Assembly: GCF_910593785.1 (NCBI RefSeq)
Contig: NZ_CAJVAP010000017.1
Coordinates: 1-64,000 of the forward strand
From: Leucobacter soli
Lineage (GTDB): Bacteria > Actinomycetota > Actinomycetes > Actinomycetales > Microbacteriaceae
Direction of reading: 5' to 3'
Length of the DNA stretch: 64,000 nt
Part shown: positions 28,149 through 35,590 of the stretch, piece by piece
Layout: every line of letters begins with the position of its first letter
Position numbering within the stretch: position 1 is the stretch's first letter
The notes under the pieces: model-generated
What the model was told of the DNA's origin: nothing
The model's database searches: none
The model's input: the letters and a program-made list of their open reading frames with translations, nothing else
Program-made: the position numbers and the translations under genes

Positions 28149-28241
28149 GACCTCAAGAGTAGCCGGGATCGGGAGTAGCATGACAACGATCGGCACCGCG
28201 AGTTCCCGCGGCGCTCGGCCAGGCGGCGGAAAGAAGGTGAC

Positions 28242-29687
28242 GTGACGGCGCACTCGGCGACCCGGCGGCTGCAGGCGCCGCTGTCGCAGAAATCGTGGCT
28301 GCACGTGATGATCCAGTCGTCGCCGGCACGCCTCGCGCTCCTCATCTTCAGCGGGCTGATCCTGGTCTGGACCGCCCTGCTCTCCCTGCCGATCGCCACC
28401 CGCTCCGGCACCCCGACCCCGCTCGCCGACGCGCTCTTCACCGCGGTCTCGGCGATCTGCGTGACCGGCCTCACGACCGTCGATATGGCCGCCCACTGGT
28501 CGTTGTACGGCGAACTCGTGATCCTCGCCGGCCTGCAGATCGGCGGCATCGGCGTGCTCACGCTCGCCAGCATTCTCGGCCTGACGGTCACCCGCCGCCT
28601 CGGCCTGCGTCAGCGGCTGCTCGCCGCGACGGACACCAACCCGGCGCGCACGGCGAAGGGCACGAGCGAGAGCCAGGCCGTGGGGCTCGGAGAGATCGGC
28701 GGGCTGCTCGCGGCCGTCGCGCTGAGCCTGCTCGTCATCGAGGCCGCGCTCACGCTCCTCATCACCCCGCGCATGCTCGCCGCCGGCTACGACCTGGCCC
28801 ACTCCCTCTGGTACGGCTTCTACCTCGCCGCCTCCGCCTTCACCAACACCGGCTTCGTCCCGATGCGGGGCGGGCTCGAGCCGTTCGCCACCGATCCGTA
28901 CCTGCTCATCGTCCTCGCGATCGGGGTGTTCCTCGGCAGCATCGGCTTCCCCGTCATCTTCGCGCTGTACCGCTACGTGACCGGGCGCGGCGCGCACAAG
29001 CAGAAGCACCGCCACCTCGGCCTGCACGCGAAGCTGACCCTGACGACCACCATCGCCTTCGTGATCCTCGGCTGGCTCGCGATCGCCGCGCTCGAGGCCG
29101 ACAACGCCGGCACGTTCGGTGAGCAGAACTTCTGGCAGACCATCATGAGCTCGGGCTACATGTCGGTCATGACGCGTTCGGGAGGGCTCGGCACGGTCGA
29201 CCCCCTCGACATGAACGGATCGACGCTGCTCATCATGGACATGCTCATGTTCATGGGCGGCGGGTCCGCCTCGACGGCCGGCGGCATCAAGGTGACCACG
29301 ATCGCGGTGCTCTTCCTCGCCGCCTACGCCGAGGCTCGCGGCTACCGGGACATGCAGGTGTTCGGCCGCAGCATCCCCGTCGAGGTCCTGCGGCTGGCCG
29401 TGTCGATCGTGATCTGGGGCGCCACCATCGTGGCCGCGGCCACCATCACGCTGCTGCACATGACGAAGCTCCCGCTCGACCACGTGCTCTTCGAGGTGAT
29501 CTCCGCCTTCGGCACGTGCGGTCTCACCACCGGCGTCTCCGAGCAGGTGCCCGACGCCGGCAAGTACGTCCTCGCCGCGACCATGTGGGCGGGGCGCGTC
29601 GGAACGGTGACGCTGGCGGCCGCGGTCGCCGCCACCAGCCGCCGGCGCATGTTCCGCTTCCCCGAAGAAAGGCCGATCGTTGGTTGA
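28242..29687 (+). CDS. TrkH/KtrB family potassium uptake membrane protein
   Basis: 481 residues. Four M1-P-M2 repeats with the selectivity-filter loops VSAICVTGLTT, SAFTNTGFVPM, MTRSGGLGTVD and SAFGTCGLTTGV identify a Trk/Ktr-type potassium translocation subunit in the membrane. The GTG at 28242 is chosen with AAGAAGG seven bases upstream. It overlaps the next gene (TrkA/KtrA) by eight bases, so channel and gate are made together. TrkH versus KtrB cannot be settled by eye; length and a lone RCK partner favour Ktr. Confidence 0.93.
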   Translation: MTAHSATRRLQAPLSQKSWLHVMIQSSPARLALLIFSGLILVWTALLSLPIATRSGTPTPLADALFTAVSAICVTGLTTVDMAAHWSLYGELVILAGLQIGGIGVLTLASILGLTVTRRLGLRQRLLAATDTNPARTAKGTSESQAVGLGEIGGLLAAVALSLLVIEAALTLLITPRMLAAGYDLAHSLWYGFYLAASAFTNTGFVPMRGGLEPFATDPYLLIVLAIGVFLGSIGFPVIFALYRYVTGRGAHKQKHRHLGLHAKLTLTTTIAFVILGWLAIAALEADNAGTFGEQNFWQTIMSSGYMSVMTRSGGLGTVDPLDMNGSTLLIMDMLMFMGGGSASTAGGIKVTTIAVLFLAAYAEARGYRDMQVFGRSIPVEVLRLAVSIVIWGATIVAAATITLLHMTKLPLDHVLFEVISAFGTCGLTTGVSEQVPDAGKYVLAATMWAGRVGTVTLAAAVAATSRRRMFRFPEERPIVG

Positions 29688-30345
29688 CATCAGGAATGAC
29701 GCCCCCGTACTCGTGATCGGGCTGGGCCGCTTCGGTGCGGCGACCGCCGGTCAGCTCGACCGGCAGGATCGCGAGGTCCTCGTAGTCGACACCGATCTTG
29801 CACTGGTGCAGAAGTGGGCGGATCGCGTCACCCACGCGGTGCAGGCCGACGCGCGGTCGATGGAGGCCCTCCGCCAGATCGGGGCCGAGGAGTTCCAGAT
29901 CGCAGTCGTCGCGACCGGCGCCTCGGTCGAGGCGAGCGTGCTGATCGCGGCGAACCTCGTCGACCTGGGCGTCCCGCAGATCTGGGCGAAGGCGATCTCG
30001 CTCTCCCACGGCAAGATCCTCGAGCGGATCGGAGTGAACCACGTCATCTACCCCGAGCGCGAGGCCGGCGAGCGCGTCGCCCACCTGCTCAGCGGCAGCA
30101 TGCTCGACTTCATCCAGTTCGACGACAACTACGTCATCGCGAAGATGTACCCGCCGCGCTCGATCCGCGGGCGCGCGCTCAAGGACAGCGGGGTGCGCAG
30201 CCGCTACCGCGTGACGGTCGTCGGGGTGAAGACCCCGGGACAGGACTTCCAGCACGCGACCCAGGACACGGTCGTCTCGCCGCACGACCTCATCATCGTC
30301 TCGGGCTCCGCCTCCGACGTGGAGCGCTTCGCCACGATCGGGTGA
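29680..30345 (+). CDS. TrkA/KtrA family potassium channel regulator
   Basis: 221 residues: an RCK/TrkA-N nucleotide-binding domain (VIGLGRFGAATAGQL near residue 11; VDTDLALVQKW near 36) and a TrkA-C domain (about 140-221). It forms the cytosolic ring gating the adjacent membrane subunit in response to nucleotides. It starts at a TTG at 29680 inside the 3' end of the previous gene, with AAAGG seven bases before it. Confidence 0.93.
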   Translation: MVDIRNDAPVLVIGLGRFGAATAGQLDRQDREVLVVDTDLALVQKWADRVTHAVQADARSMEALRQIGAEEFQIAVVATGASVEASVLIAANLVDLGVPQIWAKAISLSHGKILERIGVNHVIYPEREAGERVAHLLSGSMLDFIQFDDNYVIAKMYPPRSIRGRALKDSGVRSRYRVTVVGVKTPGQDFQHATQDTVVSPHDLIIVSGSASDVERFATIG

Positions 30346-30356
30346 TCGCGCCCGGG

Positions 30357-31208
30357 TCAGCCTGCCGAGAGCTCCTCCGAGCGGCGGATGTTCGCGGCGA
30401 ACGCCCGGTCGAAGAGCTCCGGCCAGCCGCCGTCCTGCAGGACGTTGACGGCCTGCTCGGTCGTGCCCTTCGGGCTGGTGACGCGGCGGCGCAGCTCGGC
30501 CGGGTCCTCGCCCGATCGCCGCAGCAGCTCGGCGGCCCCGACCACGGTCCCCTCGGCGAGCGCCGCGGCCTGCTCCTCCGTGAAGCCGAGCCGCCGGGCG
30601 GCGGCCGTCATCTCCTCGACGTAGAGGAAGAGGTAGGCCGGGCCGGATCCCGACACGGCGGCGATCGCGTTGATCTGGTCCTCGCGCACCACGAGCACCT
30701 GCCCCACCGTGGCGAACAGGCTGCGCACGGTCTCGACCGCCTCGGCGCCGGCCGAGGGCCCGCCCGCGACGCCCGTCACGCCGAGCCCGACGGTCGCCGG
30801 GGTGTTCGGCATCGCCCGCACCACCGAGACGCGGTCGCCCACGATCGCCTCCATGCTCGCGATCGTGACGCCCGCGGCGACGCTCACGACGATCGCGCCG
30901 GGCTCCAGATCCTCGGCGATCTCGCGGAGCAGATCGTGGATCAGCCACGGCTTCACGCCGAGCACGACGAGCCCTGCGCCGCGCACGGCCTTTCGGTTCG
31001 CCTCGGGGTCCGACTCGGTCGCATGGGCGATCACGCCCTCGGCATCCGCGTAGCGCTCGGCACTGGCCGCCGACTTCGCGGTCACCGCGATCGGGCCGTC
31101 GACACGGACGCCCGGTGAGCGCAGCCCCGCGAGGATCGCGCCGCCCATCGATCCGACGCCCAGCATGGCGATGCGCGGCAGCGTCTCTGATTCATCCCTC
31201 GTACTCAT
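30357..31208 (-). CDS. proC: Pyrroline-5-carboxylate reductase
   Basis: 283 residues; last step of proline synthesis, NAD(P)H-dependent. N-terminal IAMLGVGSMGGAILAGL, the VLGVKPW segment near residue 85, VRAMPNTPATVG near 130 and the signature VSGSGPAYLFLYVEEMTAAARRLG near 178 are intact. TAGGCT lies seven bases before the ATG and there is no ribosome site, so it is probably leaderless. Its -10 overlaps the divergent -10 of the next gene. Confidence 0.97.
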   Translation of the reverse strand: MSTRDESETLPRIAMLGVGSMGGAILAGLRSPGVRVDGPIAVTAKSAASAERYADAEGVIAHATESDPEANRKAVRGAGLVVLGVKPWLIHDLLREIAEDLEPGAIVVSVAAGVTIASMEAIVGDRVSVVRAMPNTPATVGLGVTGVAGGPSAGAEAVETVRSLFATVGQVLVVREDQINAIAAVSGSGPAYLFLYVEEMTAAARRLGFTEEQAAALAEGTVVGAAELLRRSGEDPAELRRRVTSPKGTTEQAVNVLQDGGWPELFDRAFAANIRRSEELSAG

Positions 31209-31215
31209 GCGGACA

Positions 31216-31225
31216 AGCCTAGGAT
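31216..31225. promoter_or_regulatory. Overlapping divergent -10 hexamers
   Basis: TAGGCT on the minus strand (31221-31216) serves proC and TAGGAT on the plus strand (31220-31225) serves the CDF-domain gene; they share two bases at the centre of CCTAGG. Only one polymerase could occupy the site at a time. Confidence 0.6.
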
Positions 31226-31258
31226 GGAATCATCACCGACGGAGAGGGAGCGGAGCAC

Positions 31259-31561
31259 ATGAGCGCGACCAGCGAGAACGTGGCGACGATCGAAGCGGCG
31301 CTGCTCGAGGGCGCCAGCATCCGGCGAGTGATCGATCTGCAGGTGGCGACCGCGGGGGCCGACCTGGTGGTCGGCGCGAAGGTGGACCTCGACGAGGAGC
31401 TCACCATGAAAGAGGTTTCGACGATTCTCGCGCAGGCGAAGCGGCGGGTGCAGACCGCGCTCCCGGCGGCGAGGATCGTCTACATCGAGCCCGACGTGTG
31501 GGTCGATCCCGATGCGGTGCCGCCGACGACGAGCAGCATCGTGATGCTCGGGCTCGACTGA
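31259..31561 (+). CDS. Orphan C-terminal domain of cation diffusion facilitator
   Basis: 100 residues resembling the cytoplasmic dimerisation domain (ZT_dimer) of CDF metal transporters: RRVIDLQVATAGADLVVGAKVD, KEVSTILAQAKRRVQTALP and IVYIEPDVWVDP. No membrane helices precede it: TAGGAT and GGAGAGGGAG upstream show transcription and translation begin here. It is therefore either a stand-alone regulatory domain or the surviving 3' part of a transporter gene. Function unknown. Confidence 0.78.
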   Translation: MSATSENVATIEAALLEGASIRRVIDLQVATAGADLVVGAKVDLDEELTMKEVSTILAQAKRRVQTALPAARIVYIEPDVWVDPDAVPPTTSSIVMLGLD

Positions 31562-31610
31562 ATCGAACGATTCGAGCGGTAGGTTCGGACGACGCTTCTG
31601 ACCACCGCTC

Positions 31611-32084
31611 TCAGCGGCGCGCGCGGAAGAACGCCTCCAGCAGCTCGGCGCTCGCCTCGGCGAGGACTCCGCCGATGACCTCGGGGACGGCGTGCGGCAG
31701 CCGGCCGTCGCGGAGCAGGTCGTAGACGCTTCCCGCCGCCCCGGCCTTCTCATCCCAGGCCCCGAACACGACCGTCGGCACCCGCGCGGCGAGGATCGCC
31801 CCGGCGCACATGGCGCAGGGTTCGAGGGTGACCACGAGGGTGCAGCCGGCGAGCACGCGATCGCCGAGCTCAGCGGCGGCCTCCCGCAGCGCGAGCACTT
31901 CGGCGTGGGCGGTGGGATCCGGCATGCGCTCCCGGCCGTTGCGCGCACGGGCGATCACCTCGCGGTCCGGGGCCAGTACGAGCGCGCCCACCGGGATCTC
32001 CCCCTCGACGGCCGCCTGCCGCGCCTCCTCGAGCGCGGTGCGCATGGCGTCGAGCTGCGGTGCGGTCGGTGGGATGGTGGCCAT
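31611..32084 (-). CDS. tadA: tRNA-specific adenosine deaminase
   Basis: 157 residues; converts A34 to inosine in tRNA-Arg(ACG). The zinc-deaminase motifs HAEVLALREA near residue 57 and TLEPCAMCAGAI near 85 are intact. GAGAGGAT precedes the ATG at 32084. Divergent from upp, an arrangement common in Actinobacteria. General nucleoside deaminase activity cannot be ruled out. Confidence 0.93.
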   Translation of the reverse strand: MATIPPTAPQLDAMRTALEEARQAAVEGEIPVGALVLAPDREVIARARNGRERMPDPTAHAEVLALREAAAELGDRVLAGCTLVVTLEPCAMCAGAILAARVPTVVFGAWDEKAGAAGSVYDLLRDGRLPHAVPEVIGGVLAEASAELLEAFFRARR

Positions 32085-32201
32085 GCGATCCTCTCGCTCT
32101 GCGGCTCCGGTGCTCAGGGGCGCTGTCGCTCCGGGGCGCCGGCACTCCGGTCGCCGATGCCCGGGGACTCGGGGCCCCGGTGCTCTGGCTAGGATTGACG
32201 C

Positions 32202-32837
32202 ATGCGCGTCATCATCGCGGATCACCCGCTGATCACTCACAAGCTTACGATCCTTCGCGACGAGCAGACCCCGCCGCCGACGTTCCGGCTGCTGGTCGAG
32301 GAGCTGATGACCCTGCTCGCCTACGAGGCCACCCGCGATGTCCGCGTCGAGTCGGTCGAGATCCAGACGCCGGTCGCCCGGACCACCGGTGTGCGCCTGA
32401 GCCGCCCCGCGCCGCTGATCGTGCCGATCCTGCGCGCCGGCCTCGGCATGCTCGAGGGCATGGTCAAGCTGCTGCCGACCGCCGAGGTGGGGTTCCTCGG
32501 GATGAAGCGCGACGAGCAGACGCTGCAACCGGCCACCTACGCCGAGCGCCTGCCCGACGACCTCGCCGGGCGGCAGTGCTTCGTGGTGGATCCGATGCTG
32601 GCGACCGGCGGATCGCTGGCGGCCGCGATCCAGTTCCTCTTCGACCGCGGCGCCGAAGACGTGACGGCTGTCTGCATCCTCGGCACGCCCGAGGGCATCT
32701 CGACGATGCGCGAGGCCGTCGGCCAGCACAACGTCACCCTCGTGCTGGGCGCGCTGGATGAGGGGCTCGACGAGAGCTCGTACATCGTGCCGGGCCTCGG
32801 CGACGCGGGCGATCGGCTCTACGGAACCATCGACTGA
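32202..32837 (+). CDS. upp: Uracil phosphoribosyltransferase
   Basis: 211 residues; salvages uracil with PRPP to [22 protein letters not shown] at the N-terminus, [13 protein letters not shown] near residue 71 and the PRPP loop [12 protein letters not shown] near 125 are all present. TAGGAT (32190-32195) lies six bases before the ATG with no ribosome site, so it is probably leaderless. The 3' flank carries a large inverted repeat. Confidence 0.97.
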   Translation: MRVIIADHPLITHKLTILRDEQTPPPTFRLLVEELMTLLAYEATRDVRVESVEIQTPVARTTGVRLSRPAPLIVPILRAGLGMLEGMVKLLPTAEVGFLGMKRDEQTLQPATYAERLPDDLAGRQCFVVDPMLATGGSLAAAIQFLFDRGAEDVTAVCILGTPEGISTMREAVGQHNVTLVLGALDEGLDESSYIVPGLGDAGDRLYGTID

Positions 32838-32900
32838 TTCGGGGCGGCTGGTTCGGGCCGCTGGTACCGCACGGCTGGTACCGCACGGCCCTGCCCTCGC

Positions 32901-32981
32901 TGCAAGTTTGCATTGATCTGCAGAATCGCACCGGGATCCTGCGCGAATCGGTGCTTTTCTGCAGATCGATGCAGTTCTGCA
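32901..32981. repeat. Intergenic inverted repeat downstream of upp
   Basis: A 33-base arm (32901-32933) and its inverse (32949-32981) agree at about 26 positions. The left arm holds GATCTGCAGAATCGCAC (32915-32931), found identically at 44817-44833 in another inverted repeat. The gap 32838-33059 otherwise holds only a doubled GCTGGTACCGCACG. Confidence 0.75.
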
Positions 32982-33059
32982 GGTGTCGGATCGGTCCCGC
33001 GCCGGTGAACCCTCGGCGAAAGAGGTCGGCGCGTCCGAGCCTCAAGCCTCGTCGCTGAC

Positions 33060-33088
33060 TTGACAAACACCGACATAGTTTGTAAAAA
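33060..33088 (+). promoter_or_regulatory. Consensus promoter before a peptide ORF
   Basis: TTGACA (33060-33065), a 17-base spacer and TAAAAA (33083-33088): the best -35/-10 pair in the window. The start codon of the peptide ORF lies eight bases beyond the -10, so its message should be leaderless or nearly so. Confidence 0.75.
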
Positions 33089-33096
33089 TCCTCCTT

Positions 33097-33207
33097 ATGC
33101 ATGACATAACGCGCCCCCAGTCCGCCAGCGAGGTGAACTTCGGGAAGACCGGCATGATGATGGCCGGGCGCATCGTCATGTGCTGTCGAATGCTCATGGC
33201 GCACTGA
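33097..33207 (+). CDS. Met/Cys-rich upstream peptide (possible leader peptide)
   Basis: 36 codons. The C-terminal half is unusual: GMMMAGRIVMCCRMLMAH, seven Met and two adjacent Cys in 18 residues. Three codons that are rare in such GC-rich genes occur (ATA at codon 4, TGT at 30, CGA at 31), the last two at the Cys-Cys-Arg run. A consensus promoter stands directly upstream. The winged-helix gene starts 203 bases downstream on the same strand. A ribosome-stalling leader sensing sulfur amino acids would fit; this is inference, and a short real protein is equally possible. Confidence 0.5.
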   Translation: MHDITRPQSASEVNFGKTGMMMAGRIVMCCRMLMAH

Positions 33208-33410
33208 CAGGGCTCGTAGCGGCAACGCTCGTTCTGGCGCCTCCTGTCGAGTCCGGTTCGATCCGGAATCGACGACATGCACGGCCTGCACCGGCCCCTC
33301 GCGATCCGCGGGAAACGGTGCCCGCGGCCCAGCCGCCGGCGACACGATTCGCAGGGATCCCCCGCTCGTGTCCTCCACCCGCACGACAGCTTCCGAAGGA
33401 CTTCATCATC

Positions 33411-34079
33411 ATGACCACGCAGACCCTCACCCAGCGCCCCGCCCACGACACCACCCCCCGACGCCACGTGCCCGAGGGCACGGAGGTTCGCGGCTTCGCC
33501 CTCTACGTCGGCCTGGCCGACGACAAGATCGGCGAGAACGACCCGAAGCTCGGCGCCATCGTCTCGCAGATCAAGCAGCTCGTCGCGCAGCTCGCCCCCG
33601 CCGCCGAGACCTACGCCGCTGTCGCACTCGCCCCCGAAAGCAGCGGCGGCCGCGACATCGACGTGGTGCGCCTGGCACTCGGCGATCCCGCGGCCGCGAC
33701 CAAGCAGAAGGTCGAGGAGATCGACGACGAGCAGGATCGCGCCGGCGGCGTGACCATCGACCTCACCCGCAAACGGGTGCTGCTCGACAGCCTGCCGGCC
33801 GCGCTCACCTACCGGGAGTTCGAGCTCCTGCAGTTCCTCGTCCTGCGCGAGGGTCGCACCGTGAGCCGCGAGGAGCTCATTGAGGGCCTGTGGAGCGACG
33901 CCCCCGAGTCCGAGACGCCCAGCGAGCGCACCATCGACGTGCACGTGCGCCGCCTGCGGGTGAAGCTCGCGCACTACCAGGACATCGTCCGCACCGTGCG
34001 CGGCATCGGCTACCGCTTCGACCGCCACGCGGACGTCGCGATCCTGCAGACCTCCACCCCGAGCCCGGATCTCTTCTAG
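33411..34079 (+). CDS. Winged-helix DNA-binding protein with unknown N-terminal domain
   Basis: 222 residues. The C-terminal half (about 110-205) is an OmpR/PhoB-type winged helix: LTYREFELLQFLVLREGRTVSREELIEGLW, SERTIDVHVRRLRVKL, VRTVRGIGYRF. The N-terminal ~100 residues (FALYVGLADDKIGENDPKLG...YAAVALAP) are not a receiver domain and lack the phospho-Asp pocket; I do not recognise them. AAGGA lies about ten bases before the ATG at 33411. It probably shares a transcript with the upstream Met/Cys peptide. Confidence 0.8.
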   Translation: MTTQTLTQRPAHDTTPRRHVPEGTEVRGFALYVGLADDKIGENDPKLGAIVSQIKQLVAQLAPAAETYAAVALAPESSGGRDIDVVRLALGDPAAATKQKVEEIDDEQDRAGGVTIDLTRKRVLLDSLPAALTYREFELLQFLVLREGRTVSREELIEGLWSDAPESETPSERTIDVHVRRLRVKLAHYQDIVRTVRGIGYRFDRHADVAILQTSTPSPDLF

Positions 34080-34142
34080 GGCCGCCACCAGCCGTTCACG
34101 CCTCGTCCAGGGCCGCACTCAGCCGCCCCGAGCCGATCGATC

Positions 34143-34176
34143 GCACCCGGCACGCGCCTCGGCCCGTGCCGGGTGC
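34143..34176 (+). terminator. Hairpin after the winged-helix gene
   Basis: GCACCCGGCAC (34143-34153) pairs perfectly with GTGCCGGGTGC (34166-34176), followed by GCCTCTATC. It has no strong T-run, but it lies about 60 bases past a stop codon. Confidence 0.5.
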
Positions 34177-34264
34177 GCCTCTATCGCCTCACCGACGGCC
34201 TAGGGTATATTCGTAGGGCAGCCCGAGAATCGGCTGTTCCGACGCCCCCATCGAGGAGAGCAGC

Positions 34265-34750
34265 ATGAGCACCTCAGACCCCAACGTGCCCGGCGAGCAG
34301 CAGCCCGAGGGCACGCCAGCCCAGACGCAGCAGCCTGCGGCACCGCAGCAGCCCGCCGCGCCCCAGTACCAGGCTCCGCCCGCCGGCGGCTATCAGCAGC
34401 CGGCGGCCGATCCGGTCAGCAACATCCAGCTCAACTACTGGCTCTCGGTGTTTTTCGCCTGGATCCCGGCGCTGATCTTCTGGATCATCGAGAAGGACAA
34501 GGGCGATCAGCGCGCCACCGCGTTCCATGTCGCGAACCTGAACTTCTCGCTGCTGCGGACCGCAGTGGGCATCGGCATCTCGATCCTCGGCCTGATCCCC
34601 TACCTCGGCTGGATCATCGCGATCCTGCTCTGGATCGCCTCGATCGTGCTGTTCGTGTTCCACATCATGGCTGCGGCCAAGGCCGCCGACGCCTACCGCA
34701 ACGGTGGCAGCACCGACCCGTTCATCTTCAACGTGCCGATGGTCAAGTAG
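34265..34750 (+). CDS. DUF4870 domain-containing membrane protein
   Basis: 161 residues. A Gln/Pro/Ala-rich hydrophilic N-terminus (about 1-50) precedes three or four membrane segments (YWLSVFFAWIPALIFWIIEK; LLRTAVGIGISILGLIPYLGWII; ILLWIASIVLFVFHIMAAAKA), with DQRATAFHVANLNFSLL between them, the DUF4870/Tic20-like pattern. GAGGAGAG precedes the ATG. A -10-like TATATT is at 34206-34211. Function unknown. Confidence 0.85.
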   Translation: MSTSDPNVPGEQQPEGTPAQTQQPAAPQQPAAPQYQAPPAGGYQQPAADPVSNIQLNYWLSVFFAWIPALIFWIIEKDKGDQRATAFHVANLNFSLLRTAVGIGISILGLIPYLGWIIAILLWIASIVLFVFHIMAAAKAADAYRNGGSTDPFIFNVPMVK

Positions 34751-34768
34751 ACGCGACCGCGCAGAATC

Positions 34769-34801
34769 GGCCCTGTCGGCAGCACGCCGGCGGGGCCGTT
34801 T
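34769..34801 (+). terminator. Terminator after the DUF4870 gene
   Basis: GGCCCTGTCGGC (34769-34780) pairs with GCCGGCGGGGCC (34786-34797), counting G-U pairs, and is followed by GTTTCAGTC between two convergent genes. Confidence 0.65.
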
Positions 34802-35259
34802 CAGTCTTGCGGGCCGGGGCGTTCCGGCGCCGTGGGATCCGTGTCGGAGTCCGTGTACGCGCCGCCCGATTCTCCGGTGCCGTCGACGTCGGTTCCCCCT
34901 TCTCCATCTTCTCCGGCTTTGCGCGCCTTACGAGCCCGCCACCACGCCCAGAAACGGGCGAGCTGCATGCGCAGCCATCCCGTGAACCTGCGGGCCCAGT
35001 GGAACTCGGAGCCGAGGATCGTGAGCCCGATGAAGACGATCAGCCACCCGGGGCCGGGCAGCGGCACGAGGATCAGGCCGATGATGATGACCGCGACGCC
35101 GATGACGGTGACGATCACCTTGTAGACCGTGTTCAACCACGGCCGTCGGCGAATGATCCTGCGCCAGCGCGCCATCCATCGGCCGATGGGGCGACCGATG
35201 CGCCCCGCGCGCTCGAAGTCGTCCGCGCTCGGCTCGAGCGGGTCGCGGCTGTGGGGCAT
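34801..35259 (-). CDS. TIGR02611 family (PGPGW) membrane protein
   Basis: 152 residues. Two membrane segments around residues 45-90 (VYKVIVTVIGVAVIIIGLILVPLPGPGW, then LIVFIGLTILGSEFHWA) carry the PLPGPGW signature of this actinobacterial family; charged basic and acidic tails flank it. The ATG at 35259 has TACCAT six bases upstream and no ribosome site, so it is probably leaderless. The extension to 35391 is rejected. Function unknown. Confidence 0.85.
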   Translation of the reverse strand: MPHSRDPLEPSADDFERAGRIGRPIGRWMARWRRIIRRRPWLNTVYKVIVTVIGVAVIIIGLILVPLPGPGWLIVFIGLTILGSEFHWARRFTGWLRMQLARFWAWWRARKARKAGEDGEGGTDVDGTGESGGAYTDSDTDPTAPERPGPQD

Positions 35260-35416
35260 GTTCCGATGGTAATAGGTGCGGGATGGACGCAGCTGACCGT
35301 CTGCAGTGCGAAAGAGGTTGAGGCGGGTCTTGCCTCCGCGCGCGATCTCGATATGTGCCGGGTGCGCCCGCGTGATCCGCGCCCGATCCATCTACCGGGC
35401 TGATCCGTGAAGCAAG

Positions 35417-35440
35417 AAACCCCTGCCGAGGCAGGGGTTT
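35417..35440. terminator. Bidirectional terminator after tRNA-Ser(GCU)
   Basis: AAACCCCTGCC (35417-35427) pairs perfectly with GGCAGGGGTTT (35430-35440), with A/T runs on both outer flanks. It lies just past the 3' end of the minus-strand tRNA. Confidence 0.8.
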
Positions 35441-35445
35441 CACCG

Positions 35446-35534
35446 CGGAGCCAGGGGGATTTGAACCCCCGGTCGAGTTTAACCCCGACCCTTCATTAGC
35501 AGTGAAGTCCGTTCGGCCGCTCCGGCATGGCTCC
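35446..35534 (-). tRNA. tRNA-Ser (GCU anticodon)
   Basis: 89 bases. The acceptor stem GGAGCCA/TGGCTCC has discriminator G; the anticodon arm reads CTTCA-CTGCTAA-TGAAG, giving anticodon GCU for AGC/AGU. A long variable arm (GGTCG...CGACC) marks a class II serine tRNA, and the T-loop is TTCAAAT. CCA is not encoded. Confidence 0.95.
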
Positions 35535-35590
35535 GCAGACCATCCTAGGGCACGGGCGCGCGGCCCGGAAATCGGGACCGGCGTCGAGGC

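Noticed and set aside
27684-29690. 668-codon minus-strand frame extending the ArsR protein upstream
   Set aside because: Everything before the ATG at 28148 is antisense of trkH; the family length and the leaderless promoter support the short form.
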